From the NCBI GenBank assembly GCA_024707015.1, contig JANGFR010000003.1, forward strand, positions 124,001 to 188,000: a stretch of DNA of 64,000 nucleotides, given 5' to 3'. The first letter of the stretch is position 1. Each line of letters starts with the position of its first letter. The position numbers and the translations under genes were made by a program. This document shows, piece after piece, positions 27,263 to 35,716 of the stretch. The DNA is from Candidatus Culexarchaeum yellowstonense. GTDB taxonomy: Archaea > Thermoproteota > Methanomethylicia > Culexarchaeales > Culexarchaeaceae. Below the pieces are notes generated by a model. That model was not told where the DNA came from, did no database searches, and was given only the letters and a program-made list of their open reading frames with translations.

Positions 27263-27666
27263 TTATCGAGCTTGATTCTCTTATTGCCTATGTAAATAGG
27301 AGAGACAAATACCATAGAGTTATTAGTAAACTTTTTGATCGTGTGGCTACCGGAGAGTTGAAAAATGTGAAGGTTGCCACTTCAGCTTACTTGGAGTACT
27401 CCCTGTTACTTAAATCAAGGGGGTATAGTGAAGATGACATAAGGAAGGACCTCCTCTTATTCAAGGATTTCCCCAATTTGGATGAAGCCCCTCTCAATCT
27501 TGAAGTACTGATAAAAGCTTCGGAGCTCAGGGAAATCTACAATATTTCATTCTTCGATTCACTTCATGCAGCAACAGCCCTACTCTTCGATGGAGTTATT
27601 GCCTCAATGGACAAAGCTTACACATCGATTAAAGGCTTGAAAGTTGTGTTACCAACAGAAGTCTAG
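27259..27666 (+). CDS. vapC: PIN-domain toxin (VapC)
   Basis: A 135-residue PIN-domain ribonuclease. The first acidic residue is in MIIELDSLIAYVN (D6), followed by an Ala/Ser-Tyr-Leu-Glu strand (SAYLEYSLL), FFDSLHAATAL and ASMDKAY. It is coupled to its AbrB antitoxin by a four-base overlap. It is distinct from the 5.9 kb VapC in sequence and antitoxin type. Confidence 0.88.
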   Translation: MIIELDSLIAYVNRRDKYHRVISKLFDRVATGELKNVKVATSAYLEYSLLLKSRGYSEDDIRKDLLLFKDFPNLDEAPLNLEVLIKASELREIYNISFFDSLHAATALLFDGVIASMDKAYTSIKGLKVVLPTEV

Positions 27667-27827
27667 TATTGTTTATTGGAGCTAGACTATGTGATGAATG
27701 AAGCCATATTGATGAGCATAAGTTACAAATAGTATGAATCCTGACGTTATCCTAAGATCTCCTAAACTAACAATTACTGGCAGATAACGGCTTATCCTAT
27801 TTTCAGCCTTCCAACTTTGAAAAATAA

Positions 27828-28061
27828 TGTTTATCATGCTCTCTCGGAACTTTCACTCCTCTAAGAAAACTCTATGAATTGATGACTGCTGATGAGGAGG
27901 GCAGGCTGAGAATTATTGGATTCTGCGATCTTGATGTGGTATTTCAGGGTGTTGAGGTGCCTGGTGGATGTAGATTTGAAGTGGCGGAAAACTTGAGGGA
28001 GGACTTTGATTTAATAATTGGGAGGCCGGAAATAGATGCTTATGATAATTTCCACACGTGA
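27828..28061 (+). pseudogene. aspartic-protease-like gene fragment
   Basis: The frame open from 27828 reads ...PLRKLYELMTADEEGRLRIIGF...EVPGGCRFEVAENLREDFDLIIGRPEIDAYD and then diverges. Archaeal retropepsin-like proteins carry DLxIGRPEIDxWDIVFTPEGP at this point. Here the next frame reads IISTREV after the same position, so a one-base shift near 28045 is likely. The N-terminal catalytic DTG is absent. I am only moderately sure of the family. Confidence 0.4.
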
Positions 28062-28192
28062 GGTCTTCAGTTCATCAGTCCATTACATGAACTATTTGTA
28101 CACAATTTTCTCAATTCCTCATACTGAGCTCCTAAAGCAAGTTGTCAACAACTAATAATTGGCCTATTAATTGAAGTATGACTTGCTGGAAT

Positions 28193-28642
28193 TTAGGACT
28201 TCTCCCTATCCTCTATTGCTTTAATGAATCTTTCTAAGATGTTTTTAGCATATGGTTTAAGTTCTTCTGGTATGTAGGGGTCTTCTAGACTATTTTTGAC
28301 TCTCATTTCCACCCATTTGCAATCCCCCTTTCGTAATGCATACTCCAACTCCTTTTCAAGTGCTGTGTAGTGTATTGTGTAGACTAGGGTTCTTGGCGCA
28401 TCTATTATGAGCCCTTTATAGATCTTCATCCCCCTCCTCTTCCACTCACTTATCTCGACGAGCTCATGGATTAAGAGATACTCATTTCCGAGAATGTCAT
28501 TTAAGGTGGTTGTGTCTCCTGTAAAAGTTTCAGTGGACATGTAATCTATGAAGTCTTGAGCTGATACGTCGCCTAAATGGTAGTTGAGGGATTCAAGTAT
28601 CCTCTTAGCCATTTCAACTCTGCCCTCAATTTCAGCCAACAT
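28193..28642 (-). CDS. conserved-looking archaeal protein of unknown function
   Basis: A 149-residue soluble, helix-rich protein. A central NEYLLIHELVEISEWKRRG contains HExxE-like spacing (H-E-L-V-E) that could bind a metal but is not the HExxH of classical metalloproteases. It is a single gene between decayed neighbours. I do not recognise a named family. Confidence 0.6.
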   Translation of the reverse strand: MLAEIEGRVEMAKRILESLNYHLGDVSAQDFIDYMSTETFTGDTTTLNDILGNEYLLIHELVEISEWKRRGMKIYKGLIIDAPRTLVYTIHYTALEKELEYALRKGDCKWVEMRVKNSLEDPYIPEELKPYAKNILERFIKAIEDREKS

Positions 28643-28786
28643 AAACTCACCTATAACATGGAATTACCAGTCTGTAAAGTTAAATATTTTAGCCATTTAT
28701 ATATCGTCTTTCAGCTTCAATAGATGTAAGAATAGTTTTGTATGTAAAGCTCAATTTATGCTACGCATACCATTTTTATGAGAATT

Positions 28787-28890
28787 TTAATTGAACCCCT
28801 CTTCTAAACTTAACTCGCTTATTTCCACATCAACCTCTCCCTTCTCCCTAACCATTTGATGCTTCCTCTACACTTGAAGTCCTTTGACAT
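28787..28890 (-). pseudogene. possible frameshifted small-protein gene
   Basis: ATG 28890-28888 starts MSKDFKCR in one frame; the next frame then continues KHQMVREKGEVDVEISELSLEEGF to TAA 28787-28789. Joined by one indel it would be a 34-residue protein. The evidence is weak; it is listed because both pieces read well on the same strand and abut. Confidence 0.28.
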
Positions 28891-28955
28891 TTTCAAGTTA
28901 GATAGAAAGGTTATAAGTATGTTATGTGCAGTAATGAATGTAGGGTATATGTTGA

Positions 28956-29927
28956 ATGGTGTTATTTGTGTCTAGTGAACTTAAGAGGCAGTTCATGGAA
29001 CTCCTTGAAAAGGATGTGGAATTTAGGTATGCTGTGGCAGGTTACCTTGGGCTATCTGAGATCATTAAGAGGCTTGATGAACATGACCGCAAGTTCAATG
29101 AAATTCTTGCCGAAATTAAGGCTCTTCGAGAAGACCAGAAAAGATTATGGGAGAATCAAAATAAGCTTTGGGAAAACCAGAATAGACTCTGGGAGGAAAT
29201 CAAAGCATTAAGAGAGGGGCAAAGCAAACTGTGGGAGGAAATCAAAAACCTAAGAGAAGGACAAAACAAAATATGGGAAGAAGTAAAAAGTCTAAGAGAA
29301 GGACAGAGCAAGCTGTGGGAGGAAGTTAAGAGTTTAAGAGAAGGACAGAATAAACTATGGGAAGAAACCAAAGCATTAAGAGAAGGTCAAAGTAGGCTTT
29401 GGGAGGAGGTTAAGAGTCTAAGGGAGGGACAGAATAAATTGTGGGGTGAAGTGAGGGGTCTTAGGGAAGTTTACGTTAGATTAGAGGGTAGGGTGACTGG
29501 TCTTGAGAAGGCTGTATCTACGCTGGCTAGAACTATTGGTGTAACCCTCAACGATTTTGTAGCATCTTTCGTTGAAGAAATGCTTAGATTAAGCGGTATC
29601 CCAGAAGAGAAGATTAATGTTTCAGCAAATGTAAGGATAGCTTATGGCGAAACAATTCGAGAAGTCGACATCTTTAACTCCGACCCCATAGTTGTAGGTC
29701 AAGTAACCACATATATTTCAAGTATTGAAGAGGCGAAGAACGAGTTAAACAAGCTCCTCGAAGACGTAAGATTTGTGGAGAAGATAGCTGGAAGGAAAGT
29801 CTTTATGGCAATCCTCGCTGTTGAAAACACTCCAGAAGAAGTGGCAAAGTTCCTAGAAGCCGAATGTGAAAAACTCAACGTGAAATTCATACCTGGAAGA
29901 CTCATCCCAAAAATCCCCACATATTGA
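28956..29927 (+). CDS. coiled-coil protein with C-terminal nuclease-like domain (DUF3782-like)
   Basis: A 323-residue protein. An N-terminal helix region (1-60) leads into seven near-identical 14-residue units (78-175, consensus LWEEVKSLREGQNK), a long parallel coiled coil, then a C-terminal PD-(D/E)XK-like domain (about 195-320) with REVDIFNSDPIVVGQVTTY. The usual acidic/lysine pair of the motif is altered to GQVT, so nuclease activity is uncertain. Archaeal DUF3782 proteins have the same arrangement and no settled function. The ATG overlaps an unrelated short frame; no strong ribosome site is present. Confidence 0.7.
   Translation: MVLFVSSELKRQFMELLEKDVEFRYAVAGYLGLSEIIKRLDEHDRKFNEILAEIKALREDQKRLWENQNKLWENQNRLWEEIKALREGQSKLWEEIKNLREGQNKIWEEVKSLREGQSKLWEEVKSLREGQNKLWEETKALREGQSRLWEEVKSLREGQNKLWGEVRGLREVYVRLEGRVTGLEKAVSTLARTIGVTLNDFVASFVEEMLRLSGIPEEKINVSANVRIAYGETIREVDIFNSDPIVVGQVTTYISSIEEAKNELNKLLEDVRFVEKIAGRKVFMAILAVENTPEEVAKFLEAECEKLNVKFIPGRLIPKIPTY
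29187..29480 (+). repeat. 42-bp in-frame tandem repeats
   Basis: Seven 42-base units encoding the 14-residue LWEExKxLREGQxK repeat within the coiled-coil gene. Units vary mainly at the S/N, K/R and A/S/N positions. Copy number is likely to vary between strains. Confidence 0.8.
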
Positions 29928-29988
29928 ATAAGATGTATAGAATTAAAATAAGAGTATACTGACTTTTATTCAATGAAGAGGTAGAGGT

Positions 29989-30198
29989 ATGAGGATAAGG
30001 TATAGTAGGGATGAAGATATACTTATCATAGAATTTTCAGATGAGAAGATAGATTATGCTGAGGAAATGGGGCCAATAATAGTGCATTTCACGGAAGATG
30101 GGAAGCCTGTAATGCTTGAAATCCTTGATGCAAGCGAGTTTATAGCGGAGATAAGTAAAATTGCAATGAGAGCTAAAGATGAACCTATAGAAGTTTAA
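29989..30198 (+). CDS. DUF2283 family protein
   Basis: A 69-residue protein with the DUF2283 pattern MRIRYSRDEDILIIEFSDEKIDYAEEMG...VHFTEDGKPVMLEILDAS. Family members are small and often lie near toxin-antitoxin genes; function is unknown. AGAGGT precedes the ATG. Confidence 0.85.
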   Translation: MRIRYSRDEDILIIEFSDEKIDYAEEMGPIIVHFTEDGKPVMLEILDASEFIAEISKIAMRAKDEPIEV

Positions 30199-30297
30199 AA
30201 GTTTTTATTTGGATGAAACGCTGTCTTCTTATACAATATATATTGGTTTTCACATAATATTTGATGAGTTTGTTTATTTCCTCATGAAGTGATGGTC

Positions 30298-30912
30298 ATG
30301 AGGAAATACGTTAACAGGAAATATGTATCTATCTTTCTAGTAGTTGTTGTAGCAATATTTTTGCTTTATAATTATTTTACATGCCCACGATACTTGAACC
30401 CAATTGGATCAGATTCATTCAAAGAATCCCTAGCATTGTATAAGCAGTATAATTATAATGCTCAGATAGGTTATTATGGTGGTCCTCTTGGGGAAATATA
30501 TTTTGGATTAATTGCATATATTCCCACAACCCATAATATCACCGCTCCAGAAGACATTGAAGAACTAAACATTGTAGTCAGGAATGTGAATGAGAGAACA
30601 TATAATCCATTGATAAGGGGATTCGCCGTAACCATTGAAAAAATTAGGATATATGTAATCAATGAGACTGAAATTAGTCTTAAAATGTATGCCACCGCAT
30701 CCCCCTCTTATAAGAAGTCTTCATATGATTTCTTTGAATACTCATATTTAGTCCATCGCAATTACAATTACCTTCCAAAAAGGCTATACATATGTGTTGA
30801 TTACACAGTTCATGCAATAATTCACCCATACATTGAAGGTTTTTATATAACTGCTGGATTCCACCTAAAAATTTATAGTGGAACCACAACAATCCTCATA
30901 AATATAGCGTAA
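30298..30912 (+). CDS. membrane-anchored exported protein of unknown function
   Basis: 204 residues. A basic N-terminus and one transmembrane segment (about residues 9-26: VSIFLVVVVAIFLLYNYF) are followed by a Tyr-rich extracellular beta domain. ATG 30298 is chosen because GTGAT precedes it; GTG 30289 and ATG 30292 lie in the same frame. I recognise no family. Confidence 0.65.
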   Translation: MRKYVNRKYVSIFLVVVVAIFLLYNYFTCPRYLNPIGSDSFKESLALYKQYNYNAQIGYYGGPLGEIYFGLIAYIPTTHNITAPEDIEELNIVVRNVNERTYNPLIRGFAVTIEKIRIYVINETEISLKMYATASPSYKKSSYDFFEYSYLVHRNYNYLPKRLYICVDYTVHAIIHPYIEGFYITAGFHLKIYSGTTTILINIA

Positions 30913-31103
30913 GGATAGCAAGCTAAACATTATTGTTAAGCTTTTTGATTAAGACACTAAGGTTAATAGGCTTGCCAAAATTATATGATTGCGGGGAGAT
31001 GACTTAAGCCCTTATAGTTTTATGTCTATTCTATATAATAGTGGAGAATTGTAGAGTATAGTAATCCTTTCCTATCAGGAAAAAAAAGTGGTGGTGAAGG
31101 TTT

Positions 31104-32510
31104 TTACCAGAGGCCAAGTAGTTTCCAGTATGGAAACCCTATTCCGAACCAGATGAGTAGGTATATTACTGATAGTAGGAGTCCGTAACCCCACCATTCC
31201 TTTATATCCATGTAGCCGGAGCCAAAGTATATGGGGGCTGGTCCTGTACCGTAGTGTGTGGTGGCAGCCATGAGGTTGGTTAAGTATCCTAGCATGAGTG
31301 CTACGAGAAGTGGAGGAGCTCCAGTGCCTACCATGACTACAGCGAATGCGGGGAAGAATGCTGTGACATGGGCTGTCATGCTTGCCATGAGGTAGTGGGC
31401 GTAATAGTATATTATTGCGAGAACGATGAGGGCTTGAAGCCACATCCATCCTGCAACTATTCCATTTGATGCTGTGGCTATCCATTTTATGACTCCAAGT
31501 TTGTTGAGTCCAGTGGCCATTGAAACGAGGCCGCCGAACCAGATTAGAGCATCCCATCCCCCCTTCTCCCCAAGAACATCCTCCCATCCCAATACTCCGA
31601 AAATCAGCATTAAGCTCAAACCCACAAGCGCTGTGACTGTGGCATTCAACTTTAGCGTATCTCCCAGTATCCAGAGGGCTAGTGTTAACAGGAATATTAC
31701 AACTAAAGTCTTTTCCTGCCTTTTTGCTGGTCCTAATTCCTTAAGTTTCTCCATAGCAAGCTTAGGGGCCTCCTCACTCACCTTTATTTCAGGTTTAGTG
31801 AGGAGGTAGATTAGAGGTGGAACTATGAGGAAAGTTATTATGCCAGGCAATAGGGCACCCATAAGCCAAGTGGTCCATGTAACATCTACTTTTATTGTTT
31901 GAGAAGCTAACTGGGCAAGGAGGGGGTTAGCAGCCATACCAGTTAGGAATAAAGCTCCAGTTATAAGGGTAGTATGATACTCGTTGAATATGAGGAATTT
32001 ACCTATCTTCTTGGCAGTTGGGCCTGGCTCTGAATCATAAGCATGGCACATACTCCTAACTATAGGATAGATTACTCCACCAGCCCTTGCAGTATTGCTT
32101 GGCATTGCAGGAGCAAGGACTAGGTCAGTTAATGATATTGAGTAACCTAGGAAGAGTGTTCTTCTACCAAGAGCTCTTATAAAGTAATAAGCAATCCTCT
32201 CACCAAGCATTGTCTTTAGGAAAGCTCTTGCAAACATGTATGCTACGAAAATGAGCCAAACAGTTGAATCGGAAAAGCCCGAGAGAGCATCACCTATACT
32301 TAAGACGCCTGTTAACGCTGAAACACCTACACCAATTATCACTATAGCCCCCTGCGGTAGAGGCCTCAATACCAGCCCCAATATGACCGCTACGAAAATG
32401 GCAAACAGACGCCAACCATTAATGCTCACGCCCACTGGAGGTGGAATGAACCAAAGTATTAGGCCAATGAGAAATGTAAGTAAGCCGTAGGCAACTTTCT
32501 TTTTATCCAT
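31104..32510 (-). CDS. DASS-family anion:Na+ symporter (dicarboxylate type)
   Basis: A 468-residue SLC13/DASS transporter with about 12 helices. PSNTARAGGVIYPIVRSM matches the SNT-containing hairpin that binds Na+ and substrate; a second half-repeat has GTGAPPL and the ATTHYGTGPAPIYFGSGY region. Dicarboxylates such as malate, succinate or 2-oxoglutarate are the usual substrates in the SodiT1/CitT-like subgroup. It is a single gene. Confidence 0.87.
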   Translation of the reverse strand: MDKKKVAYGLLTFLIGLILWFIPPPVGVSINGWRLFAIFVAVILGLVLRPLPQGAIVIIGVGVSALTGVLSIGDALSGFSDSTVWLIFVAYMFARAFLKTMLGERIAYYFIRALGRRTLFLGYSISLTDLVLAPAMPSNTARAGGVIYPIVRSMCHAYDSEPGPTAKKIGKFLIFNEYHTTLITGALFLTGMAANPLLAQLASQTIKVDVTWTTWLMGALLPGIITFLIVPPLIYLLTKPEIKVSEEAPKLAMEKLKELGPAKRQEKTLVVIFLLTLALWILGDTLKLNATVTALVGLSLMLIFGVLGWEDVLGEKGGWDALIWFGGLVSMATGLNKLGVIKWIATASNGIVAGWMWLQALIVLAIIYYYAHYLMASMTAHVTAFFPAFAVVMVGTGAPPLLVALMLGYLTNLMAATTHYGTGPAPIYFGSGYMDIKEWWGYGLLLSVIYLLIWFGIGFPYWKLLGLW

Positions 32511-32596
32511 TGAAACACCTCTAATACCCTCATGACGGATACGTTTAAACCTTTCCTTTAACCATAAAAATCATACAAGGAATGTAGCTATAAAAG

Positions 32597-32614
32597 ATGA
32601 GTGAAATTACTCAT
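32597..32614 (+). promoter_or_regulatory. inverted repeat upstream of the MFS exporter
   Basis: ATGAGT-GAAATT-ACTCAT, perfect six-base arms, lies about 40-55 bases before the MFS start and just upstream of a TATA-like AAATTTATT. A MarR/PadR-type regulator binding here would be typical for drug exporters. The GAGT/ACTC half-sites resemble those upstream of the ECF gene. Confidence 0.4.
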
Positions 32615-32652
32615 TTAACTCTTAAATGTAAATTTATTGAATAACATTCTGG

Positions 32653-34035
32653 ATGTTTGTTATGTATGGGCGTGGTAGGTTTTATGGTGTTTTGCTGGCT
32701 ACGACCATAGCATCCTTCATATCCCCATTTACAACTTCATCCATAACTGTTGCATTACCCATTTTAGCTGAAGAGTTTAGTGTTGGTTTAGCTGAGGTTA
32801 ATTGGGTTGTCAATGTATATTTGATTGCATTGGCTTCCACGATCCTCATGTTTGGCGTTATTGGTGATTGGTTTGGTAGGAGTAGAATATTCATTGCTGG
32901 TGTTGCGATGTTTGCAATTACATCTTCCATTATGGTTATTGTGCATGATTACCTTAGCTTATTAGTGTTTAGGCTTTTACAGGGGTTAGCTGCATCCATG
33001 ATTTCAAGTACTGCTGTAGCTATATTGAGTGAACTTCTACCCATTGAGAGGAGGGGGATGGGTATAGGTTTGAATACCATGGCAGTCTACATTGGCCTAA
33101 CACTGGGACCTCTAATTGGAGGGTACATTACCAACTACTTTGGATGGAGAACCCTATTCATATTAAAAGCCTTCATAGCATTTCTAAGCTTAAGTTTAGC
33201 CATAACCCTCCCAAAAACAAGTAGAGGAGTGAGTGTGAAGCCCAATTTTAAAATGTCAGCATTAATTGTATCATCAATTATCATGATAATCTATGGAGCA
33301 TCAAACATAAATTCATCATATGGAGTTATCATGGCATCTTTAGGGTTAATGGCATTAACCTCCACACTAGTAGTGGAGCGTAGAAGCCCAAAGCTTATAC
33401 ATCCAATGATACTTAGGAGGAAGCCTTTATCTGCAAATATATCTGCACTACTCAACTATAGCGCTACATACGCATTAACCATACTACTAAGTTCCTACCT
33501 CCAAAGGTTGCGGGGGTTAAATCCAAGTGAAGCAGGCTTAATACTAACCACACAATCAATATTCCAAGCAGCACTCTCACCAATCACCGGATTACTAGCA
33601 GATAAATATAATCCATCAATACTGGCTTCAATGGGAATGTTCACAATAACTTTTGGTATAATCGGCTTAACACAAATAAACCCAACAACACCCATAAACC
33701 AAATAATATACACACTAATAATTTTGGGTGTTGGATTCGCATTCTTCTCATCACCAAACACCACTGCAATCATGAACATGAGCCCAAAGGAAGCCTACGG
33801 ATCCACATCAGCACTACTAGCCACAATGAGATTCCTAGGACAAGCAATAAGCACATCAATAACAACATCCATAATGAATATACAAGGAGACTTAATGACC
33901 ACAATAAAAACATCAATGGCAATATATACAATCCTAAGCATACTCGGAGCACTACTATCACTAACAGCTGGAATGGAGAAACCTAGAAAATTATTCAAAA
34001 ACCAATCTAACTATACTAACACTGCACAAACATAA
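32653..34035 (+). CDS. MFS multidrug exporter, DHA2 family
   Basis: A 460-residue, 14-helix MFS protein. The first helix holds the DHA2-like TSSITVALPILAEEF block, motif A is GVIGDWFGRSRIF, and helix 5 carries motif C (GLTLGPLIGGYITNYFGWR). It likely exports hydrophobic drugs by proton antiport. Start Met1 or Met4 (ATG 32662). Confidence 0.9.
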   Translation: MFVMYGRGRFYGVLLATTIASFISPFTTSSITVALPILAEEFSVGLAEVNWVVNVYLIALASTILMFGVIGDWFGRSRIFIAGVAMFAITSSIMVIVHDYLSLLVFRLLQGLAASMISSTAVAILSELLPIERRGMGIGLNTMAVYIGLTLGPLIGGYITNYFGWRTLFILKAFIAFLSLSLAITLPKTSRGVSVKPNFKMSALIVSSIIMIIYGASNINSSYGVIMASLGLMALTSTLVVERRSPKLIHPMILRRKPLSANISALLNYSATYALTILLSSYLQRLRGLNPSEAGLILTTQSIFQAALSPITGLLADKYNPSILASMGMFTITFGIIGLTQINPTTPINQIIYTLIILGVGFAFFSSPNTTAIMNMSPKEAYGSTSALLATMRFLGQAISTSITTSIMNIQGDLMTTIKTSMAIYTILSILGALLSLTAGMEKPRKLFKNQSNYTNTAQT

Positions 34036-34052
34036 ATGATGAAGTTAAATAT

Positions 34053-34262
34053 TTACTCCTCAAACAGAATTCTCTTCAAATCATCAATGCCCATCGCAAT
34101 TAAGTAATCTCCACGCTTATAGTCTTCAATTCCTTCACGTATCCTCTTCAAGCCTTCCCTATTAATAAGCTCCTCCATAGTTGCCAAAATAGAGATAATG
34201 TTATCTAAATGTTTTATTAGATCTTCAATCAAACTTTTAGGTAAAGTTATGGTCTCATCCAT
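34053..34262 (-). CDS. small helical protein, antitoxin-like
   Basis: A 69-residue protein: a short strand-like MDETITLPKSLIEDLI followed by amphipathic helices ending LIAMGIDDLKRILFEE. The opening is typical of ribbon-helix-helix/VapB-like antitoxins, but no toxin gene is adjacent. It could be a solitary antitoxin or a small regulator. ATG 34268 is an alternative start. Confidence 0.55.
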   Translation of the reverse strand: MDETITLPKSLIEDLIKHLDNIISILATMEELINREGLKRIREGIEDYKRGDYLIAMGIDDLKRILFEE

Positions 34263-34290
34263 ATACATGCATCAATGAGTTACCCTACAC

Positions 34291-34722
34291 TTAAACATTT
34301 CCTACAGCTGTGCTTTCATTTTGGAGATATATGCGTTCTTCACAGCTTTCTGAGTATGGTCTTATGTGATTGTAGTTTCTTTCGAATTTTAATTTTGGAT
34401 TTAGTTTTCTTAGAACATATATGCAGACTGGTTCTGAAATTATTTTGCAGGAGATTTTTGTATCTATTTTGATTATAAGTGAAAGTTTTAGGACTGGGCA
34501 GGGATTCTTGGCGCGGGTGATAAGCTCCCTATCATCAAGCTTAACGACTTCAATATCGCTCTCCCTTAAGCGGAGGAATTTAATGTAGAAGAGGTTTAAT
34601 ACATCATTCATGGATTCAACCCTCCTAGGCTTTAATGTCCAAAGCCATCCGAGGAAGTAGAATGCACATTTAGCAATGAGCAATATGAACATTTTAGGTT
34701 TAGATATCTTAGACATCTCCAA
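34291..34722 (-). CDS. archaeal hypothetical protein with NPCP and YNHIRPY motifs
   Basis: 143 residues: an N-terminal hydrophobic segment (about 10-28), then a soluble domain with ITRAKNPCPVLKLS, CKIISEPVCIYVL and YNHIRPYSESCEE. The paired cysteines around the NPCP, EPVC and SESC blocks are likely ligands or disulfides. I believe this combination recurs in archaeal conserved hypotheticals, but no function is known to me. Confidence 0.6.
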   Translation of the reverse strand: MEMSKISKPKMFILLIAKCAFYFLGWLWTLKPRRVESMNDVLNLFYIKFLRLRESDIEVVKLDDRELITRAKNPCPVLKLSLIIKIDTKISCKIISEPVCIYVLRKLNPKLKFERNYNHIRPYSESCEERIYLQNESTAVGNV

Positions 34723-34861
34723 CTCCCAATTTTAAGATGAATTTACGTACAATTAACATTAATCTCGATGTAGAATGTATTTCATTTAGAGTTTAATAAG
34801 TAATTTCCATGTAGGAGGGAGTTACAATTTATATCCAGCAAAACTCTCCCCATAAATATTG

Positions 34862-34909
34862 CTACTACAACAGTAGTAAAAATTACAAATTTTACTACTC
34901 AAACAGTAG
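34862..34909. promoter_or_regulatory. two 15-bp palindromic sites 33 bp apart
   Basis: CTACT-ACAAC-AGTAG (34862-34876) and CTACT-CAAAC-AGTAG (34895-34909) share arms and centre. Their centres are 33 bases apart, about three DNA turns, so both face the same side. The intervening bases also form a larger inverted repeat (AGTAGTAAAA / TTTTACTACT). The rest of the 322-base gap (34723-35044) holds only a 20-codon basic frame (34922-34984) that I do not accept as a gene. Confidence 0.5.
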
Positions 34910-35044
34910 AAATTAATTATCATGATGAAGAAGGTGAAAACATTCAAGAGGGTAACATCACTTATGAATAAATTTAAATTGTAATGGTTGTTTACAACTT
35001 AAAGATATTTGTGAAAGTTACATTATCACCTTCTTCTTAATGAT

Positions 35045-35674
35045 TTATGTGCCTATGCTTTTGAGGTATGGATTCTCCTTCAATTCACGTTCCATCGTCG
35101 TTATCTCACCATGTCCCGGAAGTATTATATAATTTCCATTCAGTTCAATAAGCTTCTTAAGTGATTTCCACATTTCACCTTCAGAACTTTTATCGAAATC
35201 CACTCTACCTATAGAATCCTTAAATAGTGTATCGCCAGTGAATAGTAGGTTTTCAATGGCTATGCATATACTCCCCATGGTGTGTCCCGGCGTATGTATA
35301 ATCTTCAAATCCACATTCCATGGAAGTTTAATTGTATATTCACCTGATAATGGTTTAATGTTCTCTGGAGGTTGGAAAACTTCACCATACATATTCTCAG
35401 CAAAACCACTATATTTACGCGTTAAATTTACATCCAATTCATGTATCATGAGGGGGACATTGAAATTCTTGGATAACTTGTTGGCGTAGAATATGTGATC
35501 GAAATGCCCATGGGTTGCAATAATGTATGGGATTCTATTTACACCTACACGTTCAATTGCACTATAAATCATATTGAGGTATGCTCCTGGATCTATTATA
35601 ATGCCAATTTCACCCTCATACACTAGGTAGGTGTTGGTTTGTAGGGGGCCTCCAACTATCTTAAGATAATTCAT
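35045..35674 (-). CDS. MBL-fold hydrolase, glyoxalase II-like
   Basis: A 209-residue metallo-beta-lactamase-fold enzyme. ATHGHFDH supplies the HxHxDH motif; HTPGHTMGSI, LFTGDTLF and LPGHGE supply the remaining zinc ligands. These match the hydroxyacylglutathione-hydrolase-like branch; the physiological thioester is unknown in archaea lacking glutathione. It lies 42 bases downstream of threonine synthase on the same strand. Confidence 0.87.
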   Translation of the reverse strand: MNYLKIVGGPLQTNTYLVYEGEIGIIIDPGAYLNMIYSAIERVGVNRIPYIIATHGHFDHIFYANKLSKNFNVPLMIHELDVNLTRKYSGFAENMYGEVFQPPENIKPLSGEYTIKLPWNVDLKIIHTPGHTMGSICIAIENLLFTGDTLFKDSIGRVDFDKSSEGEMWKSLKKLIELNGNYIILPGHGEITTMERELKENPYLKSIGT

Positions 35675-35716
35675 TTTGAATTCAAAATTAATTGAGTGAA
35701 TCTATGATTTTAAATG

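Noticed and set aside
34922-34984. 20-codon basic peptide frame (MMKKVKTFKR...).
   Set aside because: Too short and without a ribosome site; noted only because it follows the twin palindromes.
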